NCBI GenBank assembly: GCA_900073065.1
Contig: FJOG01000059.1
Span: 39,825 to 86,599 of the forward strand
DNA length: 46,775 nucleotides
Direction of reading: 5' to 3'
DNA from: Phialocephala subalpina
Taxonomy: Eukaryota > Ascomycota > Leotiomycetes > Helotiales > Mollisiaceae
Of this stretch, positions 21,970 to 30,974 are shown piece by piece. The notes below the pieces were generated by a model. The model made no database searches. It was not told where the DNA came from and was given only the letters and a program-made list of their open reading frames with translations. Position 1 is the stretch's first letter. Each line of letters opens with the position of its first letter. Both the position numbers and the translations under genes were made by a program.

Positions 21970-22713
21970 ATGTCAGGACTCACCTACCTCATCACCGGCG
22001 CCAACAGAGGAATCGGCAAAGGCCTCCTCACAACCCTCGTCCTCCGCCCAAACACAACCATCATAGCCGGTGTCCGCGACGTCGCCTCAGCCACCGAAAC
22101 CCTAAAGTCCATCCCCGTCGGCCCCGGCAGCAAAATCATAATCGTCAAGATCGATTCCACAGTCGACAACGATGCCGCAGCCGCAGTCGAAGAACTCAAG
22201 ACCAAGTACGGAATAACACACATCGACGTCCTGCTCTCCAACGCCGGACTTCTCGACATCGTCGCTCCGGTTCTTGAGACGCCTGCTGATCAAGTGAGGA
22301 AGCATTTCGAGGTCAATACTATTGCTCCTCTCATCTTGTTGCAAGCTTTCAAGCCGCTTCTTGATGGTTCTTCTTCGCCTAAATTTTTGGTCATCACTAG
22401 CTCCATTGGTTCTATTGGGAAGATGGCAGAAATTCCGGTGCCGTTCTTCGCTTACGGTATTTCGAAAGCTGCTGCGAACTACTTTGTTCGCAAAGTATCG
22501 TTTGAGAACCCGAAGCTCATCTCTATGGCTTTCAATCCGGGATGGGTCCAAACTGATATGGGAACCGGTGCTGCCAATCAGGTCGGGATGGCTGATGCTC
22601 CGATGACGCTTGAGGAGAGTATCAAGGGGTTGGTGAAGCTTTTCGATGAGGCGAGCTTGGAGAAGACGGGTACGTTTACTCAGGCTGTGACTGAGGAGTC
22701 GATCCCTTGGTAG
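21970..22713 (+). CDS. Short-chain dehydrogenase/reductase (ketoreductase type)
   Basis: A single exon encodes 247 aa, the usual length of a classical SDR. The cofactor motif TGANRGIG (residues 9-16) is at the N-terminus, with LSNAG around Asn91, ITSSIGSIG with the catalytic Ser near 144-145, and YGISK giving Tyr162 and Lys166, so the active site is complete. FNPGWVQTDMG is the usual segment after the active site. Enzymes of this type use NAD(P)H to reduce ketones or oxidise alcohols in the cytosol; the overall form recalls the fungal norsolorinic-acid-ketoreductase-like and sniffer-like group, but the substrate cannot be told. Third codon positions are GC-rich and no damage is visible. Its closest neighbours on the left, a dead transcription factor and hydrolase, give no firm pathway. 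Confidence 0.9.
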   Translation: MSGLTYLITGANRGIGKGLLTTLVLRPNTTIIAGVRDVASATETLKSIPVGPGSKIIIVKIDSTVDNDAAAAVEELKTKYGITHIDVLLSNAGLLDIVAPVLETPADQVRKHFEVNTIAPLILLQAFKPLLDGSSSPKFLVITSSIGSIGKMAEIPVPFFAYGISKAAANYFVRKVSFENPKLISMAFNPGWVQTDMGTGAANQVGMADAPMTLEESIKGLVKLFDEASLEKTGTFTQAVTEESIPW

Positions 22714-23508
22714 AAATGTTGAGGTAGCGCGTGAGGAAAGTTTTACTAGAGATATTGAGAGGTGGATGAGAAGTGTGGAGAGAGGAATGAAAAGGGGGCA
22801 GGGTTATTGGCGAGCCGACTTGTGGGGAGGATGAAATGATGGAAACACAGAATGAGATGCAGAGAATAGAAAACAAATAGATGAATGATAAACCACAGAA
22901 TTTCAACGTACTTTTGCTTCTTCAGAGCAGCTATCGCAATATAAACGATGAGCTCCTAACTTCGTACACGTGACAGTCGGCCCCCACCCCTTTTCTGATT
23001 TGCCAAGGCCGCCAGAGCCATTTTGAGCAACGCCCGACCGCAGTACAGAATCCTACATCGATCCAGCCGATCCTTCCGAGGATCCCGTCGCTCCCTTCAA
23101 CTCTCTTCGAGTTCTTCGGGACACTTTCGTCGTGAGGTCCTAGGAGTTGTTCGTGAAGTATTCCCGAAATTCTTCCGCGCAATATAAAAGTTTAAATCCT
23201 CCACAGCTTGTGGAGACATGAACTTGAAGTGCATCATCCTTCAGTGCGACAAATGCCCTGCTGATCTGCTGATAGGCTCCCGAATAAGAATGCAAGCCCC
23301 GGAATTACCTATACGCGCCCCGAGCCGTTCAATCCGCGTTTGGCAGCACCACAGCAGGCTTGGCCTGGCCCTGTGACAAGGCCAGGCGGACTCAGCCTTC
23401 ATGTCTTATATAGGGGCAGGCTGTCACTGTGATGAATCCTTCATCTCTCATCACGAGAGAAAATTTGAACTCCAATGAAGACCACGATCTCCAGTCCTTG
23501 AACAAAGG
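22714..23508. other. Gap and promoter of the single-exon HET gene
   Basis: The left part is the 3' flank of the SDR gene. The right part is a GC-rich promoter containing a CTTATATAGG box at 23405-23414. No other gene is seen. Confidence 0.4.
23405..23414 (+). promoter_or_regulatory. TATA box of the single-exon HET gene
   Basis: CTTATATAGG lies about 100 bp upstream of the ATG at 23509, at a typical fungal distance. Confidence 0.45.
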
Positions 23509-25413
23509 ATGTCGCGTTATGAGTACAAATGGCTAGATCCCGCGAGAAGAGAATTTCGACTGCTCCACGTCCTCCCAGAAAATGATCAGGCGCCGACAGA
23601 CGAGGCTATCGAGATTGTAGACCTCACATCGCCAGTGCGATGCACCGTAACACATGCCAGTCTCGACAACGCACCAGAATACAATGCGCTTTCATACACC
23701 TGGGGCGACCCTGGAAAAACTGTCACTATTATCGTTGATGGTGCGGAGTTCGAGGCGACGAAGAACCTTGAGGCTGGCCTACGACATCTGAGGCGAAAAG
23801 ACCAAATTGTGACGCTCTGGGTTGATGCGCTATGTATCAACCAGAAGGACATACCGGAGAAGAACGTGCAGCTGGCGCAAATGAGAGAAATCTATGTCCA
23901 GGCCAAGTCAGTCGTTGCTTGGCTAGGACCGTCGGACGATAATTCCGAGATGGCGATGAAATGGATTCAGGAATACGGAGGACGCTCATATGAGCTGAAC
24001 ATTGGCGGGGTTGGAGGACCACGACTGATTTCTCTGCTCGATGGCCTAGATGCACCTCCTGATAAACCGTTCGATGAAAAAGAGATGCTCTTCGCTGCTG
24101 ATCTTCGGGAGCAGCTCTCGCCCGCAAATTCATGGCATGCAGATCTCATCACCTCACTTCTGAGAATGTTCAAGCGTGCGTACTGGAGTAGAATATGGAT
24201 CGTGCAAGAATTGGCGAGTGCGTCGGATCTCATCTTCGTTTGTGGCAAAGCGACCGCCTCTGACAACGCTTTATACGACGCTTTGAGGCTGCTTCGAAAT
24301 TTTGCCCAGTACCAGAACCTGAAGTGGAATGCGATGGTCAAAGAGACGCATTTCAAGAGGCCGACCGGGGTGTCCTTGATGTCCATCAACACTGGTGGTC
24401 CCATAAATATGCTGAAGTTCAGGAGAGCACCACACGCTGCTCCACTGATACACATCATGCGAACCTTTCGATTCTTCAGCTCTACGGATCCGCGAGATAA
24501 AGTGTTTGCTTTGCTGGGAATCTCGAGAGATTCTGAGATCCTCGGTCTCCGTGCAGACTACAACAAGACTTGCGAGCAAGTATACACAGATGCTGCGAGG
24601 AGACTGATCCACGCGGGGTATATGGATATCTTGGGCCTCGTCCAATTTCCGAAGAACATTCCGGGACTGCAATCCTGGGTCCCCGATCTGTCGAGGACAG
24701 GATACCGAGCTCCGTTGCAGCAGAGATCGTTAGAACGGAAGGGTGCTCCTGGCGCGACGAGACTCGAGCCGAAGTTCTTCGCGTCTGCGATGAAGGAAAA
24801 GATCCTGCTGAGGCGAGAAAATACGATGGGTCCGGAGGTCACCTTGACCCTTTCAGTGGTACGGGTTGGTGTGATCAAGCATGTTGGATTGCATTGGAAC
24901 CATGAGAAAGGCGTTGGCCAATGGCTGCATGAGCTGTATCGATTATCGAGTCTGGTCCAGAATACTCCTGAGAATGCGACGCATCGAGCGCAGGCTATTT
25001 GGAGGGTCGCAGTTGCAGATCAGGAAATCCGACAAGGAGTGAGAAAACCGAGGTTAGCAGACGAGAAAGTCCATACGGCGTACGAGACGTTCAAAGATAC
25101 AGATTTGAAGGATGTTAATGAGAAGGCGTTGGGTGATGTAGGTCTGAGCTACTACTGCGAGTGGTTGCAATCCGTGGCGAAAGGCAGGCGCCCGCTGCTC
25201 ACCGAGGATGGCCATTTGGGCATTGGTCCTTGTGAGGCTGAGCCAGGAGACTTTGTTTTCGTGCTACTCGGGTCAGACTTGCCGTTTGTGATGCGGAGGG
25301 AGAGTGAGACTCCAGAGAAGATACGGATTGTGGGAGAATCGTACCTGCATGGGGTGATGGATGGCGAAATAATGGAGAGGAATCCCGTGATCGAGCACAT
25401 CGAGCTGTGTTGA
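23509..25413 (+). CDS. HET-domain protein (heterokaryon incompatibility), intronless
   Basis: One uninterrupted exon of 634 aa. The N-terminus, YEYKWLDPARREFRLLHVLP, is followed by the HET domain (about residues 58-200) with YNALSYTWGDPG, LEAGLRHLRR, LWVDALCINQKDIPEKN, MREIYVQAKSVVAWLGPS, and later FKRAYWSRIWIVQELASA. DPRDKVFALLGIS and YNKTCEQVYTDAARRLI follow at the usual places, and the C-terminus ends in a conserved GDFVFVLLGSDLPFVMR block. The form matches the large class of orphan HET proteins with 6/het-s-unrelated tails that act in allorecognition-linked cell death. All motifs are intact and the codon use is ordinary. The start is the first ATG after the TATA box and no better one lies nearby. 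Confidence 0.92.
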   Translation: MSRYEYKWLDPARREFRLLHVLPENDQAPTDEAIEIVDLTSPVRCTVTHASLDNAPEYNALSYTWGDPGKTVTIIVDGAEFEATKNLEAGLRHLRRKDQIVTLWVDALCINQKDIPEKNVQLAQMREIYVQAKSVVAWLGPSDDNSEMAMKWIQEYGGRSYELNIGGVGGPRLISLLDGLDAPPDKPFDEKEMLFAADLREQLSPANSWHADLITSLLRMFKRAYWSRIWIVQELASASDLIFVCGKATASDNALYDALRLLRNFAQYQNLKWNAMVKETHFKRPTGVSLMSINTGGPINMLKFRRAPHAAPLIHIMRTFRFFSSTDPRDKVFALLGISRDSEILGLRADYNKTCEQVYTDAARRLIHAGYMDILGLVQFPKNIPGLQSWVPDLSRTGYRAPLQQRSLERKGAPGATRLEPKFFASAMKEKILLRRENTMGPEVTLTLSVVRVGVIKHVGLHWNHEKGVGQWLHELYRLSSLVQNTPENATHRAQAIWRVAVADQEIRQGVRKPRLADEKVHTAYETFKDTDLKDVNEKALGDVGLSYYCEWLQSVAKGRRPLLTEDGHLGIGPCEAEPGDFVFVLLGSDLPFVMRRESETPEKIRIVGESYLHGVMDGEIMERNPVIEHIELC

Positions 25414-26797
25414 GGCGTCAGGCGTTTCGTCGATACCAGAACAGGTTGAATTGTTAGTTCATGTGTGTTCAAATTAAGGTAGATGTCTGAAGAAGTTGCT
25501 CATGTTCAATTGATGTTGTTGAAGGAAGTCACGAAGCTTACCGTAGAAGTATTATTTATAGTAATAAACTTCAAATCCATTTGCTTTATAAATATTTCCT
25601 GCCTGTCTTTTCCCTCTATTATTGCTCATCTTTATATTTATAATTCAATCTGGTCCCCACGTATCCTTGTGGGTCCTTTGGTTGCTTATCCTTCAATGGC
25701 GAAAAGTCGCAGAGGATATTTTAGATCAATGTCGCATAACGAAAGGTCACTCTCGCTGAGTATAAGAAGAAACAATTGTCCACATTTAGGGCCTCTCGCG
25801 GCCGCCATTTCTCAGCTTACAAGACTCTGATTGCTCATTAGCGGTGCTTGGCTGTATGAGTGTACCTCCATGTGAAATGCTGGGGTCTCTAGAACGGACT
25901 TCCACTTTTAGAGTAACTCCTTGGCCTTGCTTTTCGCCATCAGTACTGGTAATAGCACTAACAATATCTGCCGAGAATCTCATTTTTGCACGACTCCAAA
26001 ATAATATATATCTTGCAGCTGTTAATAATAGTAACGCAATACTTCTTTTCCTTGATGCTTATTGATTTCCCTTTGTCCTTATGATCCAGGGACATTTAAA
26101 AAATCCGCGATGTTACCTCTTGTCAGTTGAGGAGTCATAGGTGACTCATGGACTAGGCAGCTTATTTCGGGGTCCTCCGAGGGGTAGAGGAGGGTAACCC
26201 CCCTCTCCGTGTATATATAGCTCTTCCATAGTCCTTTTCATGATCAATGCAGTCTTTACCAAGCAATTGACACTGCTCTTTGGCACCGAGTTTCTTGGAA
26301 AACCCCATGCGTTAAAGCTTCAGTGGAATGGGAAACCTTTGAGATTGAAGGATGAAATTATTAGACACCTTGACATCTAGGAATGTACTCTATTAAACGC
26401 GGCAAGAAATTATGTCCAAACAGCCCATCTTCTATAGAGAAATATGTTTGATAGGAATAGCAAAGTGCCGGTGAGAGCCTCCTGTAAAATTGTAATATGC
26501 AACAAATAAAGAAGTCGTTTCCCGATCTCATATAACGCAGTTTAAATAGCCCAAGCACAAAAACCCACTCCGAGCTTGAGGCTTCACCGAGATGAGAATT
26601 AGTACCATATACAGTGCCACGTCAAGAGTCTAAGCCCATATATTTTTACCTCGCACCCCATCATAATTCTAATTTACAAAAGTCTATATAACTCTACCAT
26701 TTTCCGTCTAATTTAGAATCTAATTAATTCTATTGATTCGCGGATAAATCAACTACTTTTTGATAAAAGAATTATCCGGAAATATTAAAAGCTCGCT
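25414..26797. other. Gap with possible LTR remnant, grading into AT-rich DNA
   Basis: No gene is recognised. Composition is mixed to 26600, then becomes AT-rich and RIP-like up to the mariner relic. The block at 26109-26300 is treated separately. Short frames such as 25983-25786 (-) have no family resemblance. Confidence 0.4.
26109..26300 (+). repeat. Possible solo-LTR fragment
   Basis: The stretch carries GTGACTCATGGACTAGGCAG, a GGGGTCCTCCGAGGGGTAGA segment, an inverted CC/GG block, and TATATATAG followed by a pyrimidine-rich leader with no coding frame. This order (GC-rich block, TATA, leader) recalls fungal Copia-type LTRs. No matching second LTR, primer-binding site or target duplication is identified, so this is tentative. 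Confidence 0.25.
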
Positions 26798-27808
26798 TTA
26801 ATATTTTGTATGCTATCCTTTTGCCTCGATGTAAACCTTAATTCGATTAATTATACTCTCCTCCAAATTATCGAAGATCTTTTTGTCTATTATATCTTAT
26901 ACTACTTATAGAGCACTTTCAAGTTGTTATTTTGCATATTTACTCTCACTTTTATTCGCTGTAATCTCTAAAAACATCTCAAAAACTCTCTTTTTGAGCT
27001 CTTATTAAATATGCTTAATCGAGTTCAAATCGAGAGAATAAAAAGACTAATCTTCGATCTACGTAATCCCATTTTCTTTAAACTAATTGCGTACTTTAAT
27101 TACTTAATAAATAAAGGTATTATTTTGTATAAAAATATACTTAGAATTTAAAGATTAGACTATTAGTTTAACTTCTGCGTTAAGAACCTCCAAATAAAAA
27201 TTAGTAAAGTATTTATATTTTTTAGACTCGAAATCTCGGTTTATAATATAAAAGTTAATTCTTTTAATATCCCAAAAGCATCCTTAGATTATAACTTTCA
27301 TATTCTTATAATAATTATAAGTTCAAATCATCGATTTATCCTATACTTAGTTGGCAGTTCGGAATATTTATTCGGTCTATTTCTCTTGCCCCCGCTCTAC
27401 TAAACACTTATTACTCTATATGAATATTCCCTATTCTTTTTTGTTTTTGCTCTTATTTTTTAAATATTAAGCTAACCTTTTAACCGTATTCTCCTTTGTA
27501 AAGAATAAGCGCCTCTTAGCTTTCTAATTATATATATTATATTTTTTGAGAATTCGATCGACCGTAAACTTGCTTATTCCGAGAATAAGCTTCTTTTTGA
27601 GGTTTAAGTAATTATCTTTTAAGTTTACACGTATATATCAAAGTAATAATCGTTTATTTGCTTCGGTATAATACTTCGGTCCGCCGGTTCGAGGTTGGGA
27701 TTCTCTATTATTGCGTAGATAAGCGAGGGAGAAAGTGCTTCAAATAGCTCCGCGGGAGCAATTTAGAATAACTTTGATTTCGGGGATTTTAACGGCTTTT
27801 ATACGCAT
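26798..27808 (-). mobile_element. Tc1/mariner transposase relic, RIP-mutated
   Basis: One frame of 337 codons from the ATG at 27808 to a TAA at 26800-26798 has no indel but more than ten stops, mostly where Trp, Gln or Arg is expected. Readable parts are RIKAVKIPEIKVIL, GISKFTVDRILKKY (helix-turn-helix), RRLFFTKENTVKRLA, GCFWDIKRI, INRDFESKKY, YIFIQNNTFIY (from FMQDNAPIH) and SLDLNSIKHI (from SPDLNPIEHIW). The three catalytic acids are all gone by G-to-A change: SDEC reads SNKC, QDN reads QNN, and PIEH reads SIKH. DDE enzymes of this group cut and paste DNA at TA dinucleotides. I could not find terminal inverted repeats, so the element borders are unknown and only the coding part is given. 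Confidence 0.75.
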
Positions 27809-28475
27809 ACTAATAGCAATGCCTCTTTAATATAAAGTAAGTTTATGGTTAAATTGCCTATTCCCAAAGGAATTGCCTAAAGGAGTGCGTTAAAGAAGCA
27901 TTTGTTGTGTAGAAGGGAAGGAGTAGAAAAACGCGTCAACGCGTTTTACGCGTTCTCGCTTAATTGGCTCAGACTCCTGACGCGGCACTGTAGGTGCGAT
28001 ACGTCTGACTTCGAATGCACTGAAGTGAAGACCAAGGCTTTGATGGGCTACAATCTGTACTCGGTGAGATCTCCCGTTCCTTGGGAGAGCCTAGTGCACC
28101 AGGTGTGTTTTCAAGTGGTCGCAACCCCGCATTTTCAAGTCAACAAGCGTCAAATAGCATCGCGGCGGCGTTGGTGGCTAATCTGAGCCGTTGCTTAACC
28201 ACATCTCATTACTGGCTAAAGAATTTATTACTTTGTAACTCGAGTTGCAGCTTGCATGCATCTCGATGAATTCGGCGTCGGTAATGCTGAGCCTACCTCG
28301 CCCGCGTTCACAGCCTCATCAAACCATACCACCCTTTAATGAAATTCTGGAATCAAGAGGAAATGTAAGATGTAAGGCTTATTTTTCGAAAAAGTCATAA
28401 GGGTGCGGCCTTATCGAATATATTGAAGCCAATTTTCTCATGATTCATCCGTTTTGAAATATTCCATAACACCCT
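27809..28475. other. Gap between mariner relic and STAND-like gene
   Basis: The left part belongs to the AT-rich mariner region (to about 27900). The right part has normal composition and should be the promoter of the next gene. No coding frame is supported. Confidence 0.4.
27928..27947. repeat. Hairpin with two ACGCGT boxes
   Basis: AAAACGCGT and ACGCGTTTT are perfect inverted repeats of 9 bp with a 2-nt loop. Each contains ACGCGT, which is the MluI cell-cycle box bound by the MBF complex in yeasts. No gene start is nearby, so function is doubtful. Confidence 0.4.
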
Positions 28476-30019
28476 ATGGCTTTAGAAGCTATTGGGGTTG
28501 CCGCTAGCATTACTGCACTTGCAGGTGCCGCAGCCGCAGCCTTTCGCGTGTCTGAGTCTATGTACAATATTGCTGGACGAGTGCGGGCTGTCAGGGATGA
28601 GATTGAGACGTTTGCGATGGACATTGGAGTGTTCGCAGGCGTGATCAAGACGGCACAGCTCTCTTTCGAACGGCACCTGAAGGCTTTAAACTTACAATCA
28701 CCAGTGCTTGAATATCTGGAACAGAGCAAGGTTCTTCATCAACTAGATAAGTACTCACGACGAGTCACTCGCCAAATCAAGAAGATCAAAAAACCTATTC
28801 TGTCGATTGAGAGTAGCATTTCGATTTTCGCCCGGTTGAGATGGATATTCTACAAACGAGATATCGACTCCTTAACTCCTATGATGTTGAAAGTTGGAGC
28901 CTACCTTAACATTATCCTCAGTGCTGTATCTATGGAAGTTGCACGTCAAAGAGGGGACGATGATGAGATGTAGGGATATTTTCTTTTTTAAAGGGATCTA
29001 TTCTAAATGGTAACAGGAAGGAGTTGAAACGACAAATCAGAATTCACCTTAGGACCATCAAAGTCCTGCAAGAACGTCAAGAAAGACAACCCAAAGTTTC
29101 TGAGGGCTTGCGGGGGTTTATTGGGTCATCGTCTTTGGTTGACGATATCCAAGAAGTCGTGGTGGAACTCGGCCAAAATATGGTGGATCGAGATGCTATA
29201 CCAATCGATGATTCCCGACGACGTCGTCTCCGATCAGAATCTCGCTCCATAGCTCCAACTCTCAATAATCATACAGCCCCAGGTTATACAAACGACACCA
29301 TTTCAAGTCACTCACTCCAGTTACGACACGCAAGCTCACTTATCCGAAGGCGAGGTCAACCTTCCTTGCAGGAGAGTGGAATCGATCAGATTTCTGTTCT
29401 ACCACAGATATCGGCTCGGGGGCCAAGACTAGAAGCCGGACCAGGCCACTCCCCCAGTTTGCAAGCTGAAAGCCAGGAATCTCGACCCGCAGAGTTTGAC
29501 AATCAGGGTGAAACGGCCATAGTTAGCCATACCAACACCGATTCTAATACTAGCACAGACAGTGACACAGGCATTATCTCAAACACAAACTCCACTACCA
29601 GAGAAGAAAGTGACTTTGTCCTCGTTCAACCTCACAGCTACCTCTTCAGCTTCAACCCCGATCATGCCATCCAAAGCATCTCTGGATATATCATTCTCAA
29701 GCGTGGAGAACAGGTCTCACAAACAGCACTCTTAGACCCTACCCTCCCCCAAAATCTGATTTCGTTAGCTCATGCCATACATCTTGGGTGCACGATTGAG
29801 CCGCACGATGAGACGGAGAGCATTTCGATTGACTTCGGCAATGGAAAGACGAAAAGGAACAGTGGTCATGTGATTCTAAGGTGGAGTCAGGGTGGACATC
29901 GGAAACCTCTCCGAGTTCGTTGTTTGGTCTATGAACATGACATTAGGAATCTCTTTTTTGGGAAACCGTTTGTGGAGAAAAGAAACCATTATTGGTCTAG
30001 AGCTGAGAATAAGTTGTGA
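28476..30019 (+). CDS. STAND-type fungal N-terminal domain joined to a retropepsin-like domain
   Basis: Two exons, 28476-28969 and 29017-30019, encode 498 aa. The 47-nt intron is GTAGGG...TAACAG with a TTCTAAA branch and joins AT|G AAG in frame. Residues 1-130 (MALEAIGVAASITALAGAAA, SESMYNIAGRVRAVRDEIET) match the fungal N-terminal domain found on STAND/NLR-like and other signalling proteins. The middle (about 180-370) is basic and Ser/Thr-rich, probably disordered. The C-terminal 120 residues (YIILKRGEQVSQTALLDP, SLAHAIHLGCTIEP, LFFGKPFVEKRNHYW) follow the beta-strand order of retropepsin-like domains. The expected DTG reads LDPT at Asp405, so catalysis is uncertain and it may only bind. Start at the first ATG of the domain. 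The domain pairing is an inference from motif order. Confidence 0.7.
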
Positions 30020-30974
30020 TTTGAAGAGCTGGAAACGATCGACAGGACCCAAATGGAAGAATGAAAGGGTGCTAAGTTGAAGAGGGTAACGAAACCTTTC
30101 AACGGCGAGCTTCATATCATACGTATGTACGCCTTGTTTCCCCTTTCGCTATTAGAATCATATTGACCAAATTCTTGTAGTAGTAGTTGTGACCTGGGTT
30201 TGGAGCGATTCCGCTCTCGACTGCATCGATATCATGCTCTTGTATGATAGTTCTCTCACGAAAAGTTGGCAGATATGCTACCGGTATCCAACTCGCCATG
30301 CGACAAGTTTGTAAGGGTGCTTTAAAAGGAGCAAGGGGGTGGAACGAACATACTAACCTGAGGGCCTGAGGCTCCAACACAGGGCACCTGTCACAGGGAA
30401 GCCTGCAGAGAGTTGGCCTTCTGATGCCGAAAATCGAATCCACAGTAGGTAACGATGACTACCGGTACGTGTAAAATATATACGGATTGATGGCCTAGAA
30501 AATGAATTGGAAGAAGTACAACGCCAAAAGAGTTTCAATGCAACCTATGTCCCAAGTGCTCGCCTGCTCTCGAGCGCGTTGACCGACTCCTGCAGGTTTG
30601 CTAATACGGTGAGATCTGGCCTTGCTTCAACCCGACGCGAAAGGAACATACATTGAAGCATAATTGAGAATTGGCCTGTTTTAGAAAGACTTGAAGAAAA
30701 GAATAAAATACAGGAAATTTAGACAAAAGAAAATAGAACGAGGAAGATGGGAAAAGTTTGACGTGGTGGTCCGCTCACCGCTTTCTGGGCGAGGAAAGGT
30801 GTTTCTGCCGGCCCCCACCTTCCTTATTCGGTACCTCCTGTCCCTCAACAACCTTCGTCTTTTCACTCTCTTCAGCCTCGTCCTTCCACTACCTCCACAC
30901 AACATATCGGAATTCTCATATCTGCCCTATGAGCCTGTTGCAACACTTCATCAACGAAATCTGGCTTCTCAGGC
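30020..30974. other. Gap, possibly with an unrecognised minus-strand exon
   Basis: A minus-strand frame (30443-30117) reads GIRRPTLCRLPCDRCPVLE and AYLPTFRERTIIQEHDIDAV with coding-like composition, and a GTTAGT donor-like site lies at 30356. I do not recognise a family and could not build a gene with a start. The right part is the leader of the following HET pseudogene. Confidence 0.3.

Noticed and set aside
27672..27700. GGTTCGAGGTTGGGATTC resembling a tRNA B-box
   Set aside because: The B-box consensus needs GGTTCGANNCC; the last two bases do not fit, no A-box or cloverleaf is visible, and the stretch is explained as mariner transposase coding sequence on the minus strand.
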